From Salinicoccus carnicancri Crm (GTDB lineage Bacteria > Bacillota > Bacilli > Staphylococcales > Salinicoccaceae): 64,000 nucleotides of DNA. Position 1 is the stretch's first letter. Every line of letters starts with the position of its first letter. The stretch is from assembly GCF_000330705.1 (NCBI RefSeq), contig NZ_ANAM01000003.1:62001-126000 (forward strand), written 5' to 3'. The translations under genes were made by a program, and so were the position numbers. Shown piece by piece: positions 7,839 through 16,108 of the stretch. Under the pieces are notes generated by a model, which saw nothing but the letters and a program-made list of their open reading frames with translations, made no database searches and was not told where the DNA came from.

Positions 7839-10190
7839 ATGGAGATAAAGAAACAATATCGCCCTGAAATAGAAGGGCTGAGATTAGTTGCTGCGTTACT
7901 CGTAGCTGTTTACCATATATGGATGATGCGTGTTTCAGGCGGGGTCGATGTATTTTTCGTCGTTTCCGGTTTTCTGATTACAACATCTTTACTATCAAAA
8001 TATGCACGAAATGGTTACATAAAATTCTTCACATTTATCGGTGGTCTTTTAAAGAGGTTGTTGCCTCAGGCGATAACGGTTCTGCTTTTTATTACAGTTG
8101 CAGGTTATTTCATTCTGCCTGAATTCAGGCATGCCGGTACAATCAAGGAAATCTTTGCTTCATTGTTTTATTTTGAAAACTGGCAACTGGCCATAACGGG
8201 TACGGACTACCTGGACCAGGATAATGAGAAGAGTCCGGTCCAGCACTTCTGGGCGATGTCAATACAGGGTCAATTCTACATTATATGGTTTCTGATTATC
8301 TCAACTGCCATCATCTTGTATCAAAAGACGAAATTTGAACTGAAAAATATACTTCTGACTATTTTGATTGTGCTGTTTGGAGTATCCCTTTCGTATTCAG
8401 TCTATTTGACTGAGGTGAATCAACCACTGGCTTATTTCGATACACGCACAAGAGTCTGGGAATTTGCAGTGGGCGGTATACTGATGATTTTCATATTCAA
8501 ACTAAAATTGCCTCAGTTAGTCAGTACGATAATAGGTTGGCTTGGCCTGGCGGCACTGGTAAGTACTGGTTTGATTATGGATGTTGAATCGAGTTTTCCG
8601 AGTTATGTTGCTTTATGGCCGGTTACAGCTGCCATACTGGTAATGTTGGCCGGGCAAAACCCGACTTCATTTGGTGTTGAGAAGTTTCTGGGGAGCAAAC
8701 CGATGGTATATCTCGGAGGGCTGAGCTATGGTCTGTACTTATGGCATTGGCCATTATTGAGCTTTTATTACGTTATTTTCGGTACTTATGATGTCAGTCT
8801 CATACATGGTATTATTATCATCCTGCTGTCTCTGTTCCTCAGCTATTTGACAACTAATCTTGTAGAAAAACCATTGAATAAATTCATAACCTCAAGAAAC
8901 CTGAATTTAAAATCTTTTACACCAATTATATCGATGGCGATACTGCTTGTTGTTCTTGCTTCGGGATGGTGGGCTTTCAATCAGTATAAGAGTGCCTATT
9001 CCATGGATCTGGTTGGAGACGAGGAATATCCTGGTGCAATGGCAAATACTGATGCCATTGACAGTCTCGAAGAAAAAGAACCTATTCCTGACTTGTCAAC
9101 TGCTCCGAATGACAAAGCGGATTCTTATACAGACGGCTGCCATATTGGCCCCAAAACTACTGATGTGAAAATATGTGAATATGGTGTCGCTGACAACTAT
9201 GATTATACAGTCGCTGTAGTGGGAGGTTCAAAGTCTGCACATTGGACGCCAAGCATTCAGTCATTTGCTGAAGAGGAATCGATCAGAGTATTGAATGTCA
9301 CTAAAAGTGGCTGCCGCTTCTATCTTGGACAGGATCATAATGAAGCATGCATCGAATGGAACAAGAACGTAGTCGATGAACTGATGAAAGAAAAACCGGA
9401 TCTGATTGTAACATTGGCCGATTATGCACGCACGCCGGAAAAAGTGCCAGAAGGATATGTAGAACAGTTTGAAGAAGTTGAAAAACATGATGTTCCTATA
9501 CTGGCACTAAGAGACACTCCATATTTTAGTGAGGAAATTCCTAAGTGTCTGAGTGAAAATGGATTTGATACCAGTGAATGCGGTGTTGATCGTTCTGAAA
9601 CATATCCAGAAGTTTCAGCTTGGGAAAAGGTGGAAAACCCACCAGAGAATGTACATTATGCAGACTACACGGATTATTTCTGTAATGAAGAAAAGTGTCC
9701 TCCGGTTATTGGTAATGTCGTGGCCTATCTCGATAAAAGCCATATGACCAAGACCTTTTCTGAGAGTTTTGGACCTATCATCCATAAAGATGTAATGGCA
9801 ATACTATCCGGTAGAGAACCCACAGAATCACAGAATGCAACAGATACAGATGAAGACGGTTCTGAAGAGAAGGATAGTAAGAGTACAGAGCAGCAGGGAA
9901 ACACTAATTTAATCGATAAAAACAGTACTACTGCAGGCTGGATAAATTCCAAAGGAGAACTTGGAGGCAATCCGGAATACGCAACTACCGATTATATAGA
10001 GTATGATTCAGATAAAGAGTATGATTTGAACCAAGGTGGCTACATCGCTTATTATGATGGGGACAAGTTCATCAAGACAGTTCAGGAAGAATTCGCAAGT
10101 ACAATAGAAAATGTTCCTGAAGCGGATCAGATTCGTATCAGCTATCATACATCATTTGAAAATATGATTAAGCTGACGGAGAAAAATTAA
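7839..10190 (+). CDS. OatA-like membrane O-acyltransferase: AT3 + SGNH + NLID module
   Basis: 783 residues. Residues 1-~385 form an acyltransferase-3 membrane domain with about ten hydrophobic segments and the family's Arg-His motif (RPEIEGLRL...VYHIW). About 440-650 is an extracytoplasmic SGNH esterase domain with block I GGSKSAHW and the catalytic DKSHMT near residue 637. These two parts match OatA/OafA enzymes, which move an acyl group (usually acetyl) across the membrane onto glycans such as peptidoglycan MurNAc or teichoic acid. Unusually, after an acidic linker, the last ~95 residues (NLIDKNSTTAGWI onward) repeat the module of the neighbouring lipoproteins. The ATG at 7839 has AAGGGAG upstream. 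The exact acceptor is unknown. Confidence 0.85.
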   Translation: MEIKKQYRPEIEGLRLVAALLVAVYHIWMMRVSGGVDVFFVVSGFLITTSLLSKYARNGYIKFFTFIGGLLKRLLPQAITVLLFITVAGYFILPEFRHAGTIKEIFASLFYFENWQLAITGTDYLDQDNEKSPVQHFWAMSIQGQFYIIWFLIISTAIILYQKTKFELKNILLTILIVLFGVSLSYSVYLTEVNQPLAYFDTRTRVWEFAVGGILMIFIFKLKLPQLVSTIIGWLGLAALVSTGLIMDVESSFPSYVALWPVTAAILVMLAGQNPTSFGVEKFLGSKPMVYLGGLSYGLYLWHWPLLSFYYVIFGTYDVSLIHGIIIILLSLFLSYLTTNLVEKPLNKFITSRNLNLKSFTPIISMAILLVVLASGWWAFNQYKSAYSMDLVGDEEYPGAMANTDAIDSLEEKEPIPDLSTAPNDKADSYTDGCHIGPKTTDVKICEYGVADNYDYTVAVVGGSKSAHWTPSIQSFAEEESIRVLNVTKSGCRFYLGQDHNEACIEWNKNVVDELMKEKPDLIVTLADYARTPEKVPEGYVEQFEEVEKHDVPILALRDTPYFSEEIPKCLSENGFDTSECGVDRSETYPEVSAWEKVENPPENVHYADYTDYFCNEEKCPPVIGNVVAYLDKSHMTKTFSESFGPIIHKDVMAILSGREPTESQNATDTDEDGSEEKDSKSTEQQGNTNLIDKNSTTAGWINSKGELGGNPEYATTDYIEYDSDKEYDLNQGGYIAYYDGDKFIKTVQEEFASTIENVPEADQIRISYHTSFENMIKLTEKN

Positions 10191-10195
10191 TGTGC

Positions 10196-10228
10196 AGACA
10201 AGACCAAACTGGTCTTGTCTGTATTTTT
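10196..10228 (+). terminator. Rho-independent terminator after acyltransferase
   Basis: An 11-bp stem (AGACAAGACCA with TGGTCTTGTCT; 10196-10206 and 10210-10220), loop AAC, then GTATTTTTTG. Begins six bases after the acyltransferase stop codon. Confidence 0.85.
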
Positions 10229-10326
10229 TGAATAAGTTTTCAGTTTCATCTATTTATACCAGAACAGGGCTAAGGGTATAACGACTACAATATGGACGAA
10301 ATAAAACTTGTAGAGAAGTAATGAGA

Positions 10327-10360
10327 ATGACCACAAAGGTTTTTAAATCTTTGTGGTCAT
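10327..10360. terminator. Hairpin downstream of the GT4 gene
   Basis: A 12-bp perfect stem (ATGACCACAAAG with CTTTGTGGTCAT) around a 10-base loop, lying just past the stop codon of the minus-strand glycosyltransferase. The minus-strand side is T-rich but lacks a clean U-tract, so termination strength is uncertain. Confidence 0.55.
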
Positions 10361-10365
10361 AACAT

Positions 10366-11451
10366 TTACTCACTCAGAAGAAGTATCCGGTACAGATTGT
10401 ACAATTCCTGATTTATCCTATCCCCATCAAAAAACTGTTTTGCAATCTCATGACCAAACCTGCCGAGGCGATTTATATTGGCCTGGTCATCCAGCAGGTG
10501 ATTCAGGTCGTACTCTATACTGCCAAGCTCGTAATCGACAAACCGTTTCCCTGCACCGCCGAAGTTGCTGTAAACGGCTGACTGCCAGTTCTGTTGTGTG
10601 ATCAGGCCGATGTATATCTTGCTGCCGACCGCAATGACGGGTTTGCCGCATGCCATGCCTTCGATGGCGGATCTTCCCGGGGCGATGATGATGTCGCAGT
10701 CCAGATAGGCATTTTTCAGCTCTTCATCGACGAGCCAGCCTCTGAATTGGATGGTATGATCGGTGTCTTCAAGCATATTTTGACAAAGTTCCATGAATTC
10801 GTCTCTGTGTGTGCCGTCACCGATCATGTGTATATTGATCTTAATATCTGGTCTGGTTTTAATATGGTTCACAGCGAGGAGCAGTATGTCCATGATGAAT
10901 TGCTTGTCCTTATCAAGGCGTGTGACGAATCCGACGGTGATTTCTTCGGCTTCCCCGTCATGATACTTCGGCTTATCGAACAGGCTGCTGTCGTACCCGT
11001 TGGGCATCACGTAGTACTTTTCATAGTGTGCATCAATCCGGTTCTGCAGATGGTTCTTTATCCCTTCCGATACTGTGACGATGGCATCCAGCTGATCGAT
11101 ATGGTCTTCGAGCCCGTCGAGCCATGTGCCGTGATAGGTCTCTATCAGGGGGGCGTTGTACTTTTCAGCGTATTTGAGTGCAGGATATTTGGAAGGCCCC
11201 GGATGGAAATGGACGAGATCGAATGCAACATCCACATTCTCTATGCTTTCGAGTGCCTGGTCTGCATCGGAAAAGTCTGTGGTGATTGTGTGTATGCCTT
11301 CTGCTTTCATGCGCTGCTCGAGACGTCCCGGCTTCAATACAACATGGACGGTGCAGCCCTGCTTTTTCATATATACTGCCGAAGCATAGACGTTCTCGTG
11401 CAGGCCGCCCATCGGCGCATGGAAGTTAACGATATACAGCAGGTTCATCAT
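10366..11451 (-). CDS. Family 4 glycosyltransferase
   Basis: A 361-residue GT-B glycosyltransferase. The N-terminal Rossmann half contains IVNFHAPMGGLHENV with the glycine loop, and LIETYHGTW follows. The C-terminal half has ITVGFVTRLDKDKQF and the nucleotide-binding EX7E-type region PGRSAIEGMACGKPVIAVG. GT4 enzymes retain anomeric configuration and use activated sugars in the cytoplasm. The ATG at 11451 or the adjacent one at 11448 follows a GGGGGGATC sequence. It is monocistronic, divergent from the lipoprotein gene at 11567 and convergent with the acyltransferase. A role in cell-envelope glycan synthesis is inferred; donor and acceptor are not identifiable. Confidence 0.82.
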   Translation of the reverse strand: MMNLLYIVNFHAPMGGLHENVYASAVYMKKQGCTVHVVLKPGRLEQRMKAEGIHTITTDFSDADQALESIENVDVAFDLVHFHPGPSKYPALKYAEKYNAPLIETYHGTWLDGLEDHIDQLDAIVTVSEGIKNHLQNRIDAHYEKYYVMPNGYDSSLFDKPKYHDGEAEEITVGFVTRLDKDKQFIMDILLLAVNHIKTRPDIKINIHMIGDGTHRDEFMELCQNMLEDTDHTIQFRGWLVDEELKNAYLDCDIIIAPGRSAIEGMACGKPVIAVGSKIYIGLITQQNWQSAVYSNFGGAGKRFVDYELGSIEYDLNHLLDDQANINRLGRFGHEIAKQFFDGDRINQELYNLYRILLLSE

Positions 11452-11566
11452 GATCCCCCCGAGTGGTTATTTGCCCTTGATTATACAGTTAATGCAATTC
11501 AAATAAAACTAAACGATGATGTGTTATCATGAAACCGTAAAGTACTCATACATACGGGAGGCAACT

Positions 11567-11944
11567 ATGGATAAATTTTTGAAGCGTTTCATGATTGCAG
11601 TTCTATCTGTCTCTGTCCTGGCGGCATGCGGAAACGGAAGTGGCGACTCTGACAATCTCATTGATACCGGCAGTGTGACGAAAGGCAGCTGGGTGGGGTA
11701 CAACGGTGATGATGTGGAAGATGAGGAGATGGTGACGTCTGAACTGATTCCCTACGATCCGGATGCTGGTTACGAAATCAACCGTTCCAGCTATGTTTCC
11801 TATTTCAACGGTGACGAGTTCATTGAAACGAAGTTATACGGGGAGGACCTGCCACTGACGATTGACCCGGTTGAAGAGGCGGACGGTATCAAAGTGAGCT
11901 TCAACCAGTACAACAGTGATGCGATTGAGCTGGTGGAAAAATAG
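11567..11944 (+). CDS. Small lipoprotein with NLID module
   Basis: A 125-residue lipoprotein: signal peptide with lipobox LAAC (lipidated Cys21), a short GNGSGDSD linker, then the ~95-residue module NLIDTGSVTKGSWVGYNG...AYEINRSSYVSYFNGDEF...ADGIKVSFNQYN. Unlike the 7305 protein it has almost no acidic linker, so the module sits close to the membrane. GGGAGG at 11556-11561 supports ATG 11567. It is the intact relative of the pseudogene at 6753. The gene is followed immediately by an unrelated amidohydrolase fragment, so its downstream DNA has been rearranged. Function is unknown. Confidence 0.75.
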   Translation: MDKFLKRFMIAVLSVSVLAACGNGSGDSDNLIDTGSVTKGSWVGYNGDDVEDEEMVTSELIPYDPDAGYEINRSSYVSYFNGDEFIETKLYGEDLPLTIDPVEEADGIKVSFNQYNSDAIELVEK

Positions 11945-12269
11945 TCCCGGCACCGATATATTACCGCTGGCATCCATCCGGTTTGCAGTGGAGCGGAAGA
12001 CACGCAGGGGCGATGTGCTCGGTGCACACCAGAAGCTGACACGCCTCGAAGCCTACCGGAAAATGACACTGGACGCCGCACGTCTGAATGGCACGGAGGA
12101 TGAAGCGGGCAGTGTGGAAGCGGGCAAATATGCAGACTTTGTCGTATTGAATGACAATCCGCTTGGATATGATGTAGAGCTGACGGATGATCTGGTGGAG
12201 ATGACGATCGTGAACGGAAAAATCGTATATGGCAGCAGAAGCGGCGACCAAGGGGCTCCCCGGTCCTGA
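11945..12269 (+). pseudogene. C-terminal remnant of a YtcJ-type amidohydrolase
   Basis: In one frame this region reads PGTDILPLASIRFAVER...LGAHQKLTRLEAYRKMTLDAARL, then AGSVEAGKYADFVVLNDNPL and MTIVNGKIVYG. That is the characteristic end of amidohydrolase family 3 (YtcJ-like) metalloenzymes. All catalytic His/Asp residues lie in the missing ~400-residue N-terminal part. The fragment begins within two bases of the lipoprotein stop codon and has no ribosome binding site, so it is taken as a deletion remnant and not a small gene. A second frame continues with a short tail (GPEYDVHFLKQAAEI) up to about 12308, hinting at an additional frameshift. Confidence 0.7.
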
Positions 12270-12442
12270 ATATGATGTGCACTTCCTGAAGCAGGCGGCT
12301 GAAATATAAACTGCTTTCAGGGGGTGCATTTGTTTTTAAGTCTGCATTTAGGCACAAAGGTGAAAGGGTTAGCGTGCAATGCATATCACAGGATGGGCTG
12401 CGCATCCTTTTGCACATGATCATTGACAGTCCACGGTCTTAT

Positions 12443-12475
12443 TGTTAACCTTAATAATTATATGGTTGACAATAA
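12443..12475 (+). promoter_or_regulatory. BirA operator upstream of bioB
   Basis: ATTGTTAACC, 13 bases, then GGTTGACAAT: an inverted repeat with one mismatch that matches the bacterial BirA (biotin repressor) operator. It overlaps an open frame extending upstream of bioB, which argues that bioB translation starts after it. Expected behaviour: BirA with biotinyl-AMP represses bioB when biotin is plentiful. Confidence 0.8.
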
Positions 12476-12512
12476 TCGGGGAGAATATTCCCTGGACAAG
12501 GGGCGTATAGCA

Positions 12513-13502
12513 TTGGACTTTAAAGCATTAGCAGACGAAGTGATAAAAGGTTATGAAATTGCAAATGAAGAAGCGATGCAGATTCTGGAATGTCCGGATG
12601 AAGAAATTCTGGAGCTGCTGAACAGTGCGTACATAATCCGGAAGCATTATTATGGAAATGAAGTCAAATTGAATATGATAATCAATACGAAATCCGGGGC
12701 ATGTCAGGAAAATTGTGGATACTGTGCTCAATCAAGGGATTCTACCAATCCTATCGAGAAGTATCGGATGATGCAGAAAGATGAAATTGTAGAAGGGGCT
12801 AAAAGAGCATACCAGCTGCAGTCAGGCACTTACTGCATCGTTGCCAGCGGCCGGGGTCCAACCACCCGTGAACTGCACCAGGTCACGAGTGCCGTCAAAG
12901 AGATAAAGGAAAAGTATGATTTGAAAATATGTGCCTGTCTGGGAATACTCAAGCCTGGTCAGGCGGAGCAGCTCATGGAAGCCGGTGTCGACCGTTACAA
13001 TCATAATATCAACACATCAGAGAACCATCACGATGCGATTACAACCAGTCACAGCTATCAGGACCGTGTTGGGACAGTCGGGAAAGTGAAAGAAGCAGGC
13101 ATCTCACCGTGCTCCGGTGTGATTGTTGGGATGAAGGAGACGAAGCAGGACGTCATACAGATGGCTTTGGCACTGAAAGAATTGGATGCCGATTCCATAC
13201 CTGTGAACTTCCTTCATGCGATGGAAGGGACCCTGCTCGAGGGGACTGATGAATTGACCCCGGTGTATTGTTTGAAAGTGCTGAGTCTTTTCCGCTTCAT
13301 CAATCCAACTAAGGAGATCCGCATTTCAGGGGGCAGGGAAGTGAACCTGCGCAGTCTGCAGCCACTTGGGCTGTATGCAGCAAACTCCGTCTTTATCGGG
13401 GACTATCTGACCACAACCGGGCAGGAAGGGACGAAAGATCACCAGATGCTGAAGGATCTGGGGTTTGAAATTGACTATGTGGGCAGTGGCAGGCCGGTTT
13501 GA
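12513..13502 (+). CDS. bioB: Biotin synthase
   Basis: A radical-SAM enzyme that inserts sulfur into dethiobiotin, the last step of biotin synthesis. The [4Fe-4S] cluster motif CQENCGYCAQS is intact. Other conserved blocks include KICACLGIL, GVDRYNHNINTSENHHD, NFLHAMEGT and the Arg block EIRISGGREVNLRS that anchors the [2Fe-2S] cluster. The TTG at 12513 is preferred: AAGGGG at 12498-12503 precedes it by nine bases, the resulting 329 residues fit the family, and the frame upstream contains the BirA box. No other bio gene lies nearby, so it probably acts on imported or separately made dethiobiotin. Confidence 0.93.
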   Translation: MDFKALADEVIKGYEIANEEAMQILECPDEEILELLNSAYIIRKHYYGNEVKLNMIINTKSGACQENCGYCAQSRDSTNPIEKYRMMQKDEIVEGAKRAYQLQSGTYCIVASGRGPTTRELHQVTSAVKEIKEKYDLKICACLGILKPGQAEQLMEAGVDRYNHNINTSENHHDAITTSHSYQDRVGTVGKVKEAGISPCSGVIVGMKETKQDVIQMALALKELDADSIPVNFLHAMEGTLLEGTDELTPVYCLKVLSLFRFINPTKEIRISGGREVNLRSLQPLGLYAANSVFIGDYLTTTGQEGTKDHQMLKDLGFEIDYVGSGRPV

Positions 13503-13584
13503 CGTTTCGGATCGAAAGCATACCGGGGATATATCATCCAGCGGTTTAATCCGTGAAAGGCCGGCCGTCATTCAGGGCACTTAT

Positions 13585-13613
13585 TTGTAACGCCCCCGGT
13601 ATTATGATAATGT
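13585..13613 (+). promoter_or_regulatory. Possible promoter before the TPP riboswitch
   Basis: TTGTAA (13585-13590), 17 bases, TAATGT (13608-13613), placed about 25 bases before the riboswitch aptamer. The -10 element is weak; position is the main support. Confidence 0.35.
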
Positions 13614-13637
13614 CTGGGGAGAAGAGACAATAAAATA

Positions 13638-13728
13638 TCGCTGGGGGAGCCGATTGCAGGCTGAGACGGGCAAAGCCCGGACCCTTTGAACCTGAACTAG
13701 CTAAAACTAGCGTAGGAAAGTGCGTCAC
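13638..13728 (+). ncRNA. TPP riboswitch (THI element)
   Basis: The conserved aptamer blocks are present in order: GGGGGAGCC, GGCTGAGA, GACCCTTTGAACCTGA, then an ACTAGCTAAAACTAG hairpin and CGTAGGAAAGT. It binds thiamine pyrophosphate. With the terminator at 13785-13820 it should switch off the downstream SDR and flavin monooxygenase genes when TPP is abundant, which puts both in the thiamine regulon. Confidence 0.93.
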
Positions 13729-13784
13729 TGATACATACTCGAAGAATGGTGGTACCTGTTCTTAATATGTAACTATTTGTTTAT

Positions 13785-13820
13785 ACGCAGCTTTCCCTGG
13801 GGAAGGTTGCGTTTTTTATA
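13785..13820 (+). terminator. Riboswitch-controlled terminator
   Basis: An 11-bp stem including two G-U pairs (CGCAGCTTTCC with GGAAGGTTGCG) followed by TTTTTTA. It lies between the TPP aptamer and the SDR gene, as expected for the expression platform of a transcription-terminating riboswitch. Confidence 0.8.
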
Positions 13821-13874
13821 TTCTCTGGCACTTTTTATACGAGTGTCATCAAAATCAGAGACATAGGAGTTGTT

Positions 13875-14630
13875 ATGATGAGTAGGACAGTATTGGTAAC
13901 GGGCAGCAGCAGGGGTCTGGGAGCAGTTGTCGCAAAGACTTTGGCCGAAAAAGGATTCCGGGTGGTCATCAATTACTACAAAAGTGAAGAAGCTGCTGAA
14001 AAGCTTGTTCATGAGATTGGCCGGGAGAATGCTGTTGCAATCCGGGCTGATGTAACAGACCGGGAGGAAGCAGAGGGGCTCATAGCCAAGGGGACGGAAT
14101 ATTTCGGTCAAATTGATGTCGTCGTCAACAATGCCCTGGTGGGCTTCAAATTTAATCCGGACGAACAAAAGGCCTTCACAGAACTCACCTGGGATGATTA
14201 TCAGAAACAGCTGGACGGTACGTTAAAAGCGGCGTTCAATGTTGTCCAGAGTGTCATGCCGCAATTCATCAGCAGACAGAGCGGAGACATTATAAGTATC
14301 GGCACCAATTTATATCAGAATCCCGTTGTACCCTATCATGAATACACGACTGCCAAGGCCGGACTGATCGGCTTCACGCGTAATATTGCTTCTGAACTCG
14401 GTGCGTACGGCATAAAAGCGAATGTAGTTTCAGGCGGATTATTGAAGGAGACGGATGCCAGCGCTGTTACGACACCGGAAGTGTTCGATCTCATTGCCCG
14501 CTCAACGCCGTTGCGGAGGGTTACGACCCCGCAGGATGTGGCCAATATGGTCGTCCATCTGGCTTCGGAAGATGCGAGCGGTATTACAGGTCAGAATATT
14601 ACTGTGGATGGCGGTCTGACAATGAACTGA
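13875..14630 (+). CDS. TPP-riboswitch-controlled SDR oxidoreductase
   Basis: A 251-residue short-chain dehydrogenase/reductase. The NAD(P)-binding motif TGSSRGLG is near residue 10, VNNALVG stands in place of NNAG, and the catalytic Ser/Tyr/Lys region is IGTN...YHEYTTAKAGLIGF. The end GITGQNITVDGGLTMN is typical of FabG-like enzymes. The TAGGAG ribosome site fits ATG 13875 or 13878. Control by a TPP riboswitch argues against a housekeeping FabG and for a role in thiamine precursor salvage or modification; 'oarX'-type reductases were predicted in THI regulons (from memory). It is followed after 71 bp by a flavin monooxygenase gene that probably shares the transcript. Confidence 0.85.
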   Translation: MMSRTVLVTGSSRGLGAVVAKTLAEKGFRVVINYYKSEEAAEKLVHEIGRENAVAIRADVTDREEAEGLIAKGTEYFGQIDVVVNNALVGFKFNPDEQKAFTELTWDDYQKQLDGTLKAAFNVVQSVMPQFISRQSGDIISIGTNLYQNPVVPYHEYTTAKAGLIGFTRNIASELGAYGIKANVVSGGLLKETDASAVTTPEVFDLIARSTPLRRVTTPQDVANMVVHLASEDASGITGQNITVDGGLTMN

Positions 14631-14701
14631 CCGGCTGGATTGCCGTGGATAAGCCTTTAGGAAGAGCAGTGATCATAAACAATATATTGAGGTGTAGATA
14701 G

Positions 14702-16021
14702 ATGACAGAGGCCAAAGAACAGAAATTGCATCTAGGTGTTTTGCTGTATGGGTGCGGGCATCATCAGGCAGCCTGGCTGATGCCGGATTCCAGCATTGAG
14801 CGCATTGGGGATGTTTCCTATTACCAGTATCTGGCCCGGTTGGCGGAGAAAGGCTGCTTTGATGCGGTGTTCTTTGCCGACAGCCAGTCATTCCAGGGTA
14901 AAAGCGCCAGTGATATGCCGGCGTTTTGGTTTGACCCTATAGTCAATCTGACCGCCATTTCCCAAGTGACCCGTCATGTAGGTCTGGTTTCAACGATCTC
15001 AAGCACTTTTTCCAATCCTTTCACAGCTTCCCGTCAGCTTTTAAGCCTGGACCATATGACAGGCGGGCGTGTGGGATGGAATCTTGTGACGTCAATGACG
15101 GACGCAGAAGCATTAAATCATAGCATGGAAAATCTGCCTTGCCATGACAGACGGTACGAAAAGGCAGATGAATTCGCTGCCCTGATGGACAAGCTGTTTC
15201 TTTCGTGGGACAGTCGCGGGTTTCTGCATCAGCGGGATGAAAGAAAGCTGATAGATGCTTCAAAAATCCATCCTTTTCATCACGAGGGCAAGTATTTTAA
15301 AGTGCGCGGGCCATCCACTACGCCGAAAAGTCCGCAGGGGAAGCCTGTATCAATGCAGGCAGGGGCATCCGGACAAGGTATTTCATTAGCTGTGAAATAT
15401 GCTGATGCCGTCTATTCTGTTTCCTGGAATTTAAAGCAGGCCCGAAGATTCCGTGAAAAACTGGACGATAGGATCAGGCGGAGCGGGATGGGTGACAGAC
15501 ATATCAAAGTATTCCCGGGCCTGGTCACATTCGTTGGCCGTACTCATGGGGAAGCCCTGGCCAAAAAGGCAGCATTGGATGAGAAACTCCCCGTTGAAAC
15601 AGCTTTGAAACAACTGGGTTTCTTCCTGCAGCAGGACTGTTCAAATTGGGAACTGGACGAACCGGTACCCAAGCTGCCTCCGGTCGAGGCCTTTAGCGGC
15701 CCTGTCGGCCGTTATGAAACGATACTTGAAATCATCAACGATACACAGCCTACTGTAAGGGATCTGCTGGGGTATCTCAATGCAGGGGGCGGCCACTTCA
15801 CACTGATCGGCACACCTGAAGAGATCGTGGATCAGATGCAGGAGTGGTATAATGCCGGTGTGGCTGACGGATTTAACCTTATGCCGCCTGAACTCCCCGG
15901 CAGCCTGGAAGATTTTGTGAGTCTCGTTGTACCTGAACTGCAAAAAAGGGGCTTATTCAGGACAGAGTATGAAGGTGATACTTTGCGTGAACATTTAGGA
16001 TTGCCATGCCCCGCACTTTAA
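14702..16021 (+). CDS. LLM-class flavin monooxygenase, NtaA/SnaA/DszA family
   Basis: 439 residues, the usual length for this family. Conserved text includes KLHLGVLLYGCGHH at the start, FFADSQSF, FDPIVNLTAIS, the HVGLVSTISSTFSNPF block, SLDHMTGGRVGWNLVTS (flavin-binding) and PVSMQAGASGQG. These enzymes take FMNH2 from a partner reductase and oxygenate small S-, N- or aromatic substrates. The gene follows the TPP-controlled SDR without a visible terminator or promoter, so it is probably also thiamine-regulated. Inferred role: oxidising or degrading a thiamine-related heterocycle. No flavin reductase gene is adjacent. Confidence 0.87.
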   Translation: MTEAKEQKLHLGVLLYGCGHHQAAWLMPDSSIERIGDVSYYQYLARLAEKGCFDAVFFADSQSFQGKSASDMPAFWFDPIVNLTAISQVTRHVGLVSTISSTFSNPFTASRQLLSLDHMTGGRVGWNLVTSMTDAEALNHSMENLPCHDRRYEKADEFAALMDKLFLSWDSRGFLHQRDERKLIDASKIHPFHHEGKYFKVRGPSTTPKSPQGKPVSMQAGASGQGISLAVKYADAVYSVSWNLKQARRFREKLDDRIRRSGMGDRHIKVFPGLVTFVGRTHGEALAKKAALDEKLPVETALKQLGFFLQQDCSNWELDEPVPKLPPVEAFSGPVGRYETILEIINDTQPTVRDLLGYLNAGGGHFTLIGTPEEIVDQMQEWYNAGVADGFNLMPPELPGSLEDFVSLVVPELQKRGLFRTEYEGDTLREHLGLPCPAL

Positions 16022-16051
16022 AATGTCAATGAAGGTAGCCCCCTGTTGTCG

Positions 16052-16084
16052 AAAAAAGTCCGGCAGCCGGGTGGGCTGACGGAC
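16052..16084 (-). terminator. Terminator of the minus-strand hydrolase gene
   Basis: Read on the minus strand, a GC-rich stem (GTCCGTCAGCC with GGCTGCCGGAC, one internal mismatch) is followed directly by TTTTTTC, 25 bases after the stop codon of the hydrolase-like gene. Confidence 0.75.
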
Positions 16085-16108
16085 AAGTTTCTACGGGGGA
16101 CCGGCCTT

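Noticed and set aside
10594-11532. 312-residue plus-strand frame
   Set aside because: Antisense to the clear GT4 gene; codon pattern and lack of a ribosome site mark it as a shadow.
12423-12512. Upstream extension of bioB
   Set aside because: Contains the BirA operator, has no ribosome site, and is not conserved in the family.
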